64,000 nucleotides of DNA from Flavobacteriaceae bacterium. Its GTDB lineage: Bacteria > Bacteroidota > Bacteroidia > UKL13-3. A program made the translations under genes and the position numbers. Below are positions 54,849 to 63,382 of this stretch, piece by piece. The DNA lies in NCBI GenBank assembly GCA_009693575.1, contig SHWZ01000003.1, forward strand, positions 1 through 64,000, given 5' to 3'. The notes beneath the pieces are model-generated. The model was not told the origin of the DNA. It saw only the letters and a list, made by a program, of their open reading frames with translations, and made no database searches. The stretch's first letter is position 1, and each line of letters begins with the position of its first letter.

Positions 54849-55813
54849 GCATCGGCACTAATATTGGCATTGCAGCAAAGCTGCTCATGGATGGAGAAAC
54901 CGTTGGCATCGCTACCGAGACGGTGTATGGCCTTGCAGCAAATGCTTTGAACGAAGATGCAGTACTCCAAATTTTCAAGATAAAAAACAGGCCAACTTTC
55001 AACCCGTTGATTGTGCATGTGCATTCAGTGTTAGAGATGGAAAAATTTGTAACTCATATACCTGAGTCAGCACGGAAACTGTTGCAGGCGTTCAGCCCAG
55101 GGCCGCTTACATTGGTGCTTCCCAAAAAAGAAATCGTTCCGGATTTGGTAACCTCTGGACACCCTACAGTAGCAATACGAATCCCTGCTCACCCACTATT
55201 GTTGGAGCTTTTGAAACAACTTCCATTCCCTCTTGCAGCACCCAGTGCCAATCCTTTTGGCTACATAAGCCCAACTACAGCCCAACATGTGCACGACCAG
55301 CTTGGTGCCGATGTCCCGTATATCCTTGACGGCGGTGAATGTGCCGTTGGTGTCGAATCAACCATTGTATCATTTGCAGAAGAAGACACGCCAGAAGTGC
55401 TTCGATATGGCGGTATTACGCTCGAACAGTTAAATGAAGTGATACCAATCAGCAGTAAACAATGGTCAATAGATATTGAATCGCAAATCATAGCACCGGG
55501 AATGACACCAAACCACTATTCACCTAATACCCCTCTTTACCTTGGGAACGTAGATGAATTGATGCGAAATTTTGTAGAAAAAGAAACAGCTATACTTTGT
55601 TTCTGTAAGAAAAATAAAAATTGGCCAAAGGCCAAACAAGTCATTTTAGCACAATCAGGCACCCTTGAAGAGGCAGCTAAAAATCTGTTTTCCACATTGC
55701 GTGCAATGGATAAGGCAGGATACCGCCAAATCATTGCCAGCAAGGTGATAGAGCTTGGTTTGGGTAGAGCAATAAATGATAGATTGCAGCGGGCAAGTGT
55801 AAACATTTGTTAA
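54845..55813 (+). CDS. tsaC: L-threonylcarbamoyladenylate synthase (Sua5/YrdC/YciO type)
   Basis: The 322-residue protein has a YrdC domain at about 5-195 (GIATETVYGLAANALNEDAV, IFKIKNRPTFNPLIVHVHS, FSPGPLTLVLPKK, PLAAPSANPFGYISPTTAQHV, YILDGGECAVGVESTIVSF) and a C-terminal Sua5-like domain beginning near GMTPNHYSP. It makes threonylcarbamoyl-AMP from threonine, bicarbonate and ATP for t6A in tRNA. The start overlaps the radA stop (ATGA). TsaB of the same pathway is encoded at 26414. Confidence 0.93.
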   Translation: MSIGTNIGIAAKLLMDGETVGIATETVYGLAANALNEDAVLQIFKIKNRPTFNPLIVHVHSVLEMEKFVTHIPESARKLLQAFSPGPLTLVLPKKEIVPDLVTSGHPTVAIRIPAHPLLLELLKQLPFPLAAPSANPFGYISPTTAQHVHDQLGADVPYILDGGECAVGVESTIVSFAEEDTPEVLRYGGITLEQLNEVIPISSKQWSIDIESQIIAPGMTPNHYSPNTPLYLGNVDELMRNFVEKETAILCFCKKNKNWPKAKQVILAQSGTLEEAAKNLFSTLRAMDKAGYRQIIASKVIELGLGRAINDRLQRASVNIC

Positions 55814-55869
55814 AAAAAGTTTTTTTTTTAGCTGTTCGTACATTTGTTTTGTGGGTGAATTAATAGCGA

Positions 55870-56259
55870 ATGCTGAAACTTTTACTCATAACAACGTTTG
55901 TAACCCTTTCTGCCTCCTATGCCACCGCTACTGGTGACGATGGACTGTTAAGTAGGAACAATGCCACAGTGGTAGCTGTAGACAATCCATTTCGGCTTAA
56001 TTTCTATCCAAACCCTTGCCCTAAGACACTGAACGTAGATATTGGCCTTGACAAATCGGCCGGATCCCTCATCGAAATTCGTTTTCGTAACCTTATTGGG
56101 AAAGAAATGACTCAAGTGCTAAGGGATGAGAACGTATCCTCAAACAATCATTACGAAATTGACCTTACTGATTTGCCTTCAGGCATTTACCTAATGGAGG
56201 TCACTTCGTATACTGTAGGAGTTCCAAGTAAAGTCACCAAGAGAATTACTAAGTTGTAA
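55870..56259 (+). CDS. Stand-alone T9SS type A sorting-domain protein
   Basis: The 129-residue protein consists of a signal peptide (MLKLLLITTFVTLSASYATA), a linker of about 25 residues, and a complete type A T9SS C-terminal domain. The domain shows LNFYPNPCPKTLNVDI, IEIRFRNLIGKEMTQ, YEIDLTDLPSGIYLMEV and the basic end KVTKRITKL. There is no cargo domain. T9SS type A domains are normally the last ~80 residues of a much larger secreted protein. It could be a decoy, a remnant of a larger gene or a small surface protein in its own right. The reading frame is intact. Confidence 0.82.
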   Translation: MLKLLLITTFVTLSASYATATGDDGLLSRNNATVVAVDNPFRLNFYPNPCPKTLNVDIGLDKSAGSLIEIRFRNLIGKEMTQVLRDENVSSNNHYEIDLTDLPSGIYLMEVTSYTVGVPSKVTKRITKL

Positions 56260-56271
56260 TTATCGCCAATC

Positions 56272-57420
56272 CTATTCCGCGGCTCCTTCCTCCTTCTTCT
56301 TGTACCGGATGACCATGCCAACTTTCAACTTATCAGTTGTTTTCATCTTGTTCCATAGCCTAAGGCCTGACACATCGGTGCCTAGTCTTTTTGCAACCCC
56401 CTCCATAGAGTCTCCAGTTTTGCATGTATAGCTATGGAATGGTGTATCATTATTGGCCAACAGATGCAAGACTGAGGTAGAATCGGCCATCTCCTCATTT
56501 AGTTTCTCTGCAAATAAAGGGTCAATCACAAAATGTTCCTTGTCTTTTGGAAGCTCCACAAAATATGCCTTACCCGCTTTATTGGAAAGCGTATACCTCC
56601 TGATCCAGGGGTTCAATGTACGAAGAATTTTGTAGTTGACACCCTGTCCTAAAGCCCATTCACTCCAATTAGCTATGCTACTATCTACTTTTACTTTATA
56701 GGTATTCAATGGCTTGTAGCCACTTTCCATACTCATAGCATAGTTGTACTTTTGAGGGTGGGAAAGTATTTCTTTAAGCGAAACTATGCGAAAAATATAG
56801 CGGCTTGTTTCAATATTCAGATACAAGTCGTAATAGCTATGTACCTTTTGAAAATTGAGGCATTTCATAAGACCTGTAGAGCCACAATTGTAGGCTGCAG
56901 TAGCAAGAGTCCAATTGCCGAAAAAATTTCTTAGGTCCCGGAGATACCGACAAGCCGCATCGGTTGATTTCTCAAAATGATAGCGTTCGTCCACTTCTTC
57001 GTTTATCTCAAGGCCATAAGCTTTTCCAGTTTCAGAAATGAACTGCCAGAACCCAGCCGCACCTGCTGGCGACACCGCAGAAGAAAGACCGCTTTCGGCC
57101 ACAGCTATGTATTTGAGGTCCTCAGGAAGACCATACTTTTTCAATATTGCTTCTACCTTTGGGAAATACCTAGTCAGTTTTTTTAAGTGTATTAACGTTG
57201 ATGATTCCCAATACGCATTGGAGGTAAGTTCCCTGTCCAACCTTTCACACACCTCCAAGTCTTCCATCGGCAGCCTTTCGCCACAATAATCAACATTATC
57301 AGGCAATGCTACAGGAACTATTTGATTTGAAAATCCTTGAATTCGATATCCATGAGCAAAAATTTCAAGCATGGCTGCTAAAAAAAACAAGGAGCCAAGG
57401 CAAATAAACATTCTTTTCAT
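56272..57420 (-). CDS. Lytic transglycosylase with C-terminal LysM domain (MltD-like)
   Basis: The 382-residue protein has a signal peptide or anchor (MFICLGSLFFLAAMLEIFAHG). A family-1 lytic transglycosylase (SLT) domain lies at about 100-230: YIAVAESGLSSAVSPAGAAG with the catalytic Glu, FWQFISETGKAYGLEINEEVDERYHFEKSTDAACRYL and WTLATAAYNCG. A LysM peptidoglycan-binding domain is at the end (YTCKTGDSMEGVAKRLGTDV). It cleaves the MurNAc-GlcNAc bond in peptidoglycan, forming 1,6-anhydro ends. The open frame extends 35 codons upstream through the terminator of the previous gene, so the ATG at 57420 is chosen. CACCTTTG on the minus strand just upstream resembles a -7 box. Confidence 0.92.
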   Translation of the reverse strand: MKRMFICLGSLFFLAAMLEIFAHGYRIQGFSNQIVPVALPDNVDYCGERLPMEDLEVCERLDRELTSNAYWESSTLIHLKKLTRYFPKVEAILKKYGLPEDLKYIAVAESGLSSAVSPAGAAGFWQFISETGKAYGLEINEEVDERYHFEKSTDAACRYLRDLRNFFGNWTLATAAYNCGSTGLMKCLNFQKVHSYYDLYLNIETSRYIFRIVSLKEILSHPQKYNYAMSMESGYKPLNTYKVKVDSSIANWSEWALGQGVNYKILRTLNPWIRRYTLSNKAGKAYFVELPKDKEHFVIDPLFAEKLNEEMADSTSVLHLLANNDTPFHSYTCKTGDSMEGVAKRLGTDVSGLRLWNKMKTTDKLKVGMVIRYKKKEEGAAE

Positions 57421-57485
57421 ACAAACAAAGGTGTGCATGTAGTTCATATCACCCAAGCTCAACTTATCATCGTATGTTGAAAACC

Positions 57486-57510
57486 AATAAGAAAGCCCCG
57501 CAATGCGAGG
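57486..57510 (-). terminator. Terminator of the thioredoxin-fold protein gene
   Basis: Stem GCCTCGC/GCGGGGC (one G-T pair) with an ATT loop, followed on the minus strand by TTTCTTATT. It lies 40 bases after the gene stop. Confidence 0.7.
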
Positions 57511-57550
57511 CCCCCTTATAACCAAATATAAAACTAAATCTAAACGTTTC

Positions 57551-58261
57551 TTAGCGACGGCTTGCAGTTTCCTTGCCGCTCATTTTCTTTCTGTTAGATA
57601 CTAACATAGCATCCCACTCTTCCTTATAGCCTTCTTCAAATTCTTTGAAATAAGCAATATTCAATGTACGAAGTTTGATACGATCTTCAAGACTACCGTT
57701 CACATCACGTTTGAAATCTTTGTCGGCATAGGAGCGACCAATAGCACGTAATGCTTCCTTTTCAGTCAGACTTGTTGTAGCCTTATGTAGGGCCAATTGC
57801 TCTATAAGATTATAAGCAGAGACAAAAGCCCTAAACTGTGTCATCATTTCAAATGTGTCTACTTTGAGGTGGCATTGGAACATGATTCCTTTGTCAGGGC
57901 TGTATAATACGATTGCTGGCATAATTAATATTTTGTGCTTGATAGCCATGGAGTTGCCAAATTTTGTAGCTACATCTGCATTCATGCACACAAAACGCTT
58001 ACGCACCAAATTTTTTACTTTTTCATGGTTCATGATATCCCTGCTAAACTTGCGGCTGCTAAAACAAGTTTGCGAGTGAATGTACATAAGTACTGGTTTG
58101 CGTTCTGCCTTTGCAATATCGAATATTCTTTCGGGCGATTCCCCAATCATGTACGCAAGTTTGTTTTGTACTGAAGAGCTTTGAGCGTTAGTGCTGGCTG
58201 CCATACCGATAAATAAGGCTGTACCAGTTGCTGTTTTGATGTTTTTGATGAGCATTTTCAT
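57551..58261 (-). CDS. Secreted thioredoxin-fold protein with a CFSS active-site variant
   Basis: The 236-residue protein has a signal peptide (LIKNIKTATGTALFIGMAASTNAQ) and a thioredoxin-like domain (about 40-150): FDIAKAERKPVLMYIHSQTCFSSRKFSRDI, then RFVCMNADVATKFGN, KHKILIMPAIVLYSPD with the cis-Pro. The redox motif CxxC is replaced by CFSS, with only the first Cys, so it cannot form the usual intramolecular disulfide. The C-terminal ~80 residues are helical and charged. It resembles the Bacteroidota thioredoxin-family (DUF255-like) proteins; a monothiol isomerase or binding role is possible. Confidence 0.8.
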   Translation of the reverse strand: MKMLIKNIKTATGTALFIGMAASTNAQSSSVQNKLAYMIGESPERIFDIAKAERKPVLMYIHSQTCFSSRKFSRDIMNHEKVKNLVRKRFVCMNADVATKFGNSMAIKHKILIMPAIVLYSPDKGIMFQCHLKVDTFEMMTQFRAFVSAYNLIEQLALHKATTSLTEKEALRAIGRSYADKDFKRDVNGSLEDRIKLRTLNIAYFKEFEEGYKEEWDAMLVSNRKKMSGKETASRR

Positions 58262-58450
58262 GAGCGTATGTTTTTTATTATTTAGCGTTATTAAATATGA
58301 AAGGTTGTTAATTTCTTTTTAATGGTACAAAATTGCAGGTGAATAAAGATATAAAAAAATCAATATCATTAAAATACTTACACAATTTTGTCAAATAAAA
58401 TGTAAGATTTTAACAAGGCCCTTCACGGGTAAGGGTTTTGATGCTAGCCT

Positions 58451-58458
58451 TATCTTTG
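58451..58458 (+). promoter_or_regulatory. -7 promoter box of thiL
   Basis: TATCTTTG, exact consensus, ends four bases before the ATG at 58463, which predicts a leaderless transcript. Confidence 0.65.
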
Positions 58459-58462
58459 CCCT

Positions 58463-59506
58463 ATGTTTGAAAATTCTGGAAGAACAGAACTGTCGGATTT
58501 AGGCGAATTCGAGTTTATTAGTCACATTACCAGCAATTTTAATAAATTTGTGCAAGCAGCAACCATAAAAGGCGTAGGCGATGATGCTGCTGTTTTAGAC
58601 ACAGGATCAAATGGGCTTCATACTATAATAAGTACTGATATGATGACTGAGGGTGTCCATTTTGACCTTAGTTACATGCCACTAAAACACTTGGGATACA
58701 AAACCATAGCAGTGAATTTAAGTGACATCTGTGCGATGAATGCTATACCAACGCAAGTATTGGTGTCTATTGGCATCTCCAACCGCTTTTCATTGGAGGC
58801 TGTTGAAGAACTATATGAGGGTATCCGATATGCTTGTGAAGAATACAAAGTGGACTTGGTTGGAGGCGATACTGTATCCTCGAAGGCTGGATTGGTGATT
58901 AGTGTTACTGCAATTGGTCAAGCCAGCCCTGAATCTATAACTTACCGCAATGGTGCAAAGGAGCATGACCTTATTTGCGTGAGCGGAGACCTTGGTGCTG
59001 CATTTGTTGGCCTAAAATATCTTGAGAGGGAAAAACGCATCTTTTTGGAAAATCCAGAAATCCAACCCGATCTTGTTGGGCATGACTATGTAGTAGAGCG
59101 TCAGCTAAAGCCACATGCAAGACTAGATGTTATAAAAGCACTGAGCCATGCTGGAATTGTGCCTACTAGTATGATTGACATTAGCGATGGCCTCACGAGT
59201 GAACTGATGCACCTTGGTAGTCAAAGTCACAAAGGAATGACCATCTATGAGGATAAACTGCCTATTGACCCAGTTGCCTATCAAGACTGCATAGATATTG
59301 GACTGGAGGCTACCATGTGTGCGTTGAATGGTGGCGAAGATTATGAACTTTTATTCACTATCCCTCAATCTGATTTTGATAAAGTTAGGAATTTGGAGAA
59401 TGTTAGTATTATTGGACACGTAACAGAAGATGAAGGCAAATACGTGATGATAAGCAAACAGCAAAACGAATATAAATTGGAAGCACAAGGGTGGAAACAT
59501 TTGTAA
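58463..59506 (+). CDS. thiL: Thiamine-monophosphate kinase
   Basis: The 347-residue PurM/AIR-synthase-fold kinase phosphorylates thiamine monophosphate to thiamine pyrophosphate. It shows GVGDDAAVLDTG (metal/ATP site), STDMMTEGVHFDLSYMPLKHLGYKTIAVNLSDICAMNAIP, LVGGDTVSSKAG, MIDISDGLTSELMHL and ALNGGEDYELLFT. No other thiamine gene is near and no TPP riboswitch was seen, which would be hard to fit given the very short predicted leader. Confidence 0.96.
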   Translation: MFENSGRTELSDLGEFEFISHITSNFNKFVQAATIKGVGDDAAVLDTGSNGLHTIISTDMMTEGVHFDLSYMPLKHLGYKTIAVNLSDICAMNAIPTQVLVSIGISNRFSLEAVEELYEGIRYACEEYKVDLVGGDTVSSKAGLVISVTAIGQASPESITYRNGAKEHDLICVSGDLGAAFVGLKYLEREKRIFLENPEIQPDLVGHDYVVERQLKPHARLDVIKALSHAGIVPTSMIDISDGLTSELMHLGSQSHKGMTIYEDKLPIDPVAYQDCIDIGLEATMCALNGGEDYELLFTIPQSDFDKVRNLENVSIIGHVTEDEGKYVMISKQQNEYKLEAQGWKHL

Positions 59507-59575
59507 AAATGTTGGGTTTTCCTTAATTAGCTCTATTTTGCAACGCGAAAGCCTCCCTAACCTAAACCTAATGAA

Positions 59576-60331
59576 ATGAGCAAGATCAGAACCATCTTAG
59601 TAGATGATGAAGATATCAATCTCAACCTGCTTCGGATGATACTCGAACAACATTGTCCCATGGTGGAAGTGATAGAATCCTGTAAAACTCCTAACGAAGC
59701 AATTGAAGCAATTAACAACCTCAAACCAGATTTAGTATTTGCCGACATTGAAATGCCTGGGATGACTGGTTTTGAGCTAATAGAAAAAGTAGGTGTTACA
59801 GACTTTGATGTGGTTTTTGTGACCGCTTATGACGACTATATGCTCAAGGCTTTCAAATTTTCAGCTATGGATTACTTGATAAAACCACCCAAAGTAGATG
59901 ACTTAAAAATGGTAGTGGATAGAGTGGTTTCGAAACGCCGCAGCAATGTGACCCACGAGCAGTTGAACGAATTGATACGTGCTATTTCGACCCGCGATAA
60001 GGAAAAGCCTAGACTAGCCTTGAACACCCATGAGAAAATCTTCTTTGTAAACATTGACGATATCGTCCGCTGCGAAGCATCGGGTGTCTACACCATCTTC
60101 CATGTGAAAGACGGCAAGAAACACATGGTGAGCAAAAACATCCAGAAATACGAAGATATTTTGGAGGATCATAGCTTCTACCGACCTCACCGCTCTCACA
60201 TTATTAATCTCAACTTTGTAAAAGAGTTTATTAAAGAAGGTGATGGCTACCTTCTGATGAGTGATGGCAGCCGAGTGGATGTAAGCCGCTACCGTAAGGA
60301 CGAAATTTTGAAAAAGTTAGGCAAGGCCTAA
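59576..60331 (+). CDS. LytTR-type response regulator
   Basis: The 251-residue protein has a receiver domain (about 1-125) with acidic pair Asp10/Asp11, phospho-acceptor Asp57 in VFADIEMPGM and the conserved Lys in YLIKPP. A LytTR DNA-binding domain follows (about 145-250: NTHEKIFFVNIDDIVRCEASGVYTIFHVKDGKKHMV, FYRPHRSHIINLNFVKEF). Such regulators bind direct repeats upstream of target genes on activation by a LytS-type kinase. No kinase gene adjoins it, so it is an orphan here. The targets are unknown. Confidence 0.93.
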   Translation: MSKIRTILVDDEDINLNLLRMILEQHCPMVEVIESCKTPNEAIEAINNLKPDLVFADIEMPGMTGFELIEKVGVTDFDVVFVTAYDDYMLKAFKFSAMDYLIKPPKVDDLKMVVDRVVSKRRSNVTHEQLNELIRAISTRDKEKPRLALNTHEKIFFVNIDDIVRCEASGVYTIFHVKDGKKHMVSKNIQKYEDILEDHSFYRPHRSHIINLNFVKEFIKEGDGYLLMSDGSRVDVSRYRKDEILKKLGKA

Positions 60332-60471
60332 TCTGAAAAAATCTCATCAAATCTCTGGGTGTTATTTCAGATTACTTCAAATGTTCTTTCGGCAATTTTC
60401 TGAAAGGATAGTAATGACTCACAGCTTTTGAACGAAAGCCACACACCCACTATTGCAATCACTGCAGTGTT

Positions 60472-60479
60472 ACTTTTGC
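60472..60479 (+). promoter_or_regulatory. -7 promoter box upstream of uvrA
   Basis: TACTTTTG, exact TAnnTTTG match, with ATTGC about 17 bases upstream. It lies 57 bases before the uvrA ATG. Confidence 0.45.
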
Positions 60480-60535
60480 ACCACTTTATTAGAACTTTCT
60501 AAAAGTTTTGAACCTTTATAGGGTTGCTCAAATAT

Positions 60536-63382
60536 ATGGCGAAAAAATCTCTTGAATTTATTGAAGAAGGCCACCTGGAAGTGTTCGGTGCGAGAATGCA
60601 CAACTTGAAGAACATTGATGTGCAGATGCCCCGCAACCAACTGGTGTGCATCACCGGGCTGAGTGGCAGCGGAAAGAGTAGCTTAGCTTTCGATACTATT
60701 TTTGCTGAAGGGCAGCGAAGGTATATGGAGAGCTTCAGTGCTTACGCCCGTCAATTTATGGGCAATATGGAGCGGCCAGATGTTGACAAGATAAATGGCT
60801 TAAGCCCCGTAATCAGCATTGAGCAAAAAACGGTAAACAAAAATCCACGTAGCACCGTGGGGACGATAACGGAGATTTACGATTTTCTGCGGCTGCTATA
60901 TGCCCGTGCAGGTGAAGCATATAGTTATGTAAGTGGAGAACTGATGGTGCGGATGAACGAGGAGCAAATTATCTCACGGATTGTGGAGCAATTTCATAAG
61001 AAAAAAATCAACTTGCTGGCACCCGTGGTGAAAGGCCGCAAGGGACATTACCGTGAACTTTTTGAGCAGATACGCAAGCAAGGATACACCAAGGTGAGGG
61101 TGGATGGAACTATACTGGAAATCACTGCCAAGATGCAAGTGGACAGATATAAAATCCACGACATTGAAATACTAATAGACCGGCTGCAACCTGGTGTGGA
61201 CAAGGATATTCGCATCAAGGAAAGCATCCGTATGGCACTAAAAGCAGGCAAAGGGATTATCATGGTGGCCGAGGTAGATAGCAAAGAAGTAAAACACTTT
61301 AGTCGCTTTTTGATGGATCCCGTGAGCGGTATCAGCTACGATGAACCGCAGCCCAATACCTTCTCGTTCAATAGCCCCTATGGTGCCTGCCCGATATGTG
61401 GCGGCATAGGTCAGGTAAGTGAAGTAAGCGAAGACAATATCATCCCCGACAAAACCAAAAGCATCATTGGCGGTGGGCTTACTCCGCTGGGAGAATACCG
61501 CGAAAACTGGACATTCAGTATCCTGAAAGAGCTTGCCAAAAAGTATAAATTTTCTCTAAGCGATAGCTTGGGCCAACTGAAACGGGAACAGCTTGATATT
61601 ATACTGAATGGTGCGGAGGAGCCCCTCAAAATTGAATATACTTTCAGCAGCGGCTACAGCCAACAATATAGTCCAAAATGGGAAGGCCTAGTGCCGCTTA
61701 TCACTCGCCAATACCATGAAAAAGGCAACGAAAGCCTGGCAGAGTGGGCGGAGGAGTTTATGGTGCTGAAAACCTGCCACGATTGCAATGGCAGCCGCCT
61801 GAAACGCGAAAGTAATTTCTACAAAATAGACGAAACCAATATTGCTCAACTTGCCGAGATGGATATCATCGGGCTAAACAATTGGTTTGATGGACTGGAA
61901 AGCCGGATGAACGAAAAGCAGAACATTATAGCCACCGAAATATTGAAAGAAATTAGGGGCCGTATCGGTTTTTTGTTGGGTGTGGGATTGGAATACCTAA
62001 CCTTGAATTCGCCAGCAAAAACATTAAGTGGTGGAGAGGCTCAACGCATCCGATTGGCGTCACAAATTGGAAGTCAGCTCACTGGGGTTTTATATATATT
62101 GGATGAACCAAGCATTGGCCTGCACCAACGCGATAATCATAAGCTGATTCAAAGCCTAAAAGACCTGCGTGATGTGGGCAATTCGGTGATAGTGGTGGAG
62201 CATGATAAGGATATGATAGTGGAGGCCGATTATGTGTTGGACATTGGACCTGGAGCTGGTGTGCATGGTGGGCAAGTGGTAGCAAGTGGTACTGTGAAGG
62301 AGTTTATGAAACAGAACTCTACCACTGCACAATTCATAAATGGCACACAGGGAATCTCAATCCCGCTATCACGGAGAAAAGGCAATGGAAATTCCCTTTC
62401 GCTTACTAGCTGCACAGGCAACAATCTGAAAGATGTTTCAGTAATATTTCCATTGGGCAGTTTTATATGTGTAACGGGGGTAAGCGGCAGCGGAAAGTCT
62501 TCGCTCATTAACGAAACTTTATACCCTATCTTGAACCAACATTTTTACAAAAGCAATAAGAAGCCATTGCCCCACAAAAAGGTGGATGGCTTGAAACATT
62601 TGGATAAAGTAATAGAGATAGACCAAAGCCCCATTGGGAGGACGCCACGCAGCAATCCGGCTACCTATGTGGAAGTATTCGCCGAAATCAGGAACCTATA
62701 TACCAACCTGCCCGAAGCAAAAATTCGTGGATATAAGCCCGGGCGTTTTTCGTTCAACGTGAAAGGTGGCCGCTGCGAATCGTGTCAGGGTGGGGGAATG
62801 CGATTAATAGAAATGAACTTCCTGCCCGATGTATATGTTCAATGTGAGGAATGTCAAGGCCGCCGCTACAGCCGCGAGACGTTGGAGGTACGCTACCGTG
62901 GCAAAAGTATATCGGATGTGCTAGACATGAGTATAGAGCAAGCCTGCCAGTTTTTTGAAAGTGTGCCGCATATACTTCGCAAGATTCAAACCTTGGCTGA
63001 TGTGGGGCTGGGATATATTACCCTTGGCCAGCAAAGCACTACCTTGAGCGGAGGCGAAGCTCAACGGGTGAAGCTGGCCACCGAATTAAGCAAACGGGAT
63101 ACGGGCAATACATTTTACATATTAGATGAACCCACTACTGGCCTTCATTTCGAAGATGTACGGGTGCTGCTTGAAGTGTTGAATAAATTGGTGGAGCGAG
63201 GCAATACTGTTCTAGTAATTGAACATAATATGGACGTAATAAAAATGGCTGACCACATTATAGACTTAGGACCTGAAGGTGGTAGAGGTGGTGGTAACAT
63301 TATCGCCACTGGCACTCCAGAACAACTAATAAAAGTGAAAGGCAGCCATACTGCAGATTACTTAAAAAAGGAGTTGAAATAG
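60536..63382 (+). CDS. uvrA: Excinuclease ABC subunit UvrA
   Basis: The 948-residue protein is full length: two ABC ATPase modules with P-loops GLSGSGKSS (residues 41-49) and GVSGSGKSS, signature motifs LSGGEAQR in both halves, and zinc modules CPICGG/CHDCNG and CESCQGGG/CEECQGRR. It finds helix-distorting DNA damage and loads UvrB in nucleotide excision repair. ATG 60536 is preferred over TTG 60524, as MAKKSLEFIEEGHLEVFGAR matches the family N-terminus. uvrB and uvrC are not in the window. The stop is directly followed by the convergent end of the next gene. Confidence 0.98.
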   Translation: MAKKSLEFIEEGHLEVFGARMHNLKNIDVQMPRNQLVCITGLSGSGKSSLAFDTIFAEGQRRYMESFSAYARQFMGNMERPDVDKINGLSPVISIEQKTVNKNPRSTVGTITEIYDFLRLLYARAGEAYSYVSGELMVRMNEEQIISRIVEQFHKKKINLLAPVVKGRKGHYRELFEQIRKQGYTKVRVDGTILEITAKMQVDRYKIHDIEILIDRLQPGVDKDIRIKESIRMALKAGKGIIMVAEVDSKEVKHFSRFLMDPVSGISYDEPQPNTFSFNSPYGACPICGGIGQVSEVSEDNIIPDKTKSIIGGGLTPLGEYRENWTFSILKELAKKYKFSLSDSLGQLKREQLDIILNGAEEPLKIEYTFSSGYSQQYSPKWEGLVPLITRQYHEKGNESLAEWAEEFMVLKTCHDCNGSRLKRESNFYKIDETNIAQLAEMDIIGLNNWFDGLESRMNEKQNIIATEILKEIRGRIGFLLGVGLEYLTLNSPAKTLSGGEAQRIRLASQIGSQLTGVLYILDEPSIGLHQRDNHKLIQSLKDLRDVGNSVIVVEHDKDMIVEADYVLDIGPGAGVHGGQVVASGTVKEFMKQNSTTAQFINGTQGISIPLSRRKGNGNSLSLTSCTGNNLKDVSVIFPLGSFICVTGVSGSGKSSLINETLYPILNQHFYKSNKKPLPHKKVDGLKHLDKVIEIDQSPIGRTPRSNPATYVEVFAEIRNLYTNLPEAKIRGYKPGRFSFNVKGGRCESCQGGGMRLIEMNFLPDVYVQCEECQGRRYSRETLEVRYRGKSISDVLDMSIEQACQFFESVPHILRKIQTLADVGLGYITLGQQSTTLSGGEAQRVKLATELSKRDTGNTFYILDEPTTGLHFEDVRVLLEVLNKLVERGNTVLVIEHNMDVIKMADHIIDLGPEGGRGGGNIIATGTPEQLIKVKGSHTADYLKKELK

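Noticed and set aside
55806-55832. A7-G-T10 run after tsaC
   Set aside because: It has no GC-rich stem, so it is not a convincing rho-independent terminator.
58415-58440. CCCTT-cacgggt-AAGGG hairpin upstream of thiL
   Set aside because: A 5-bp stem with a short T stretch, too weak to call a terminator or riboswitch.
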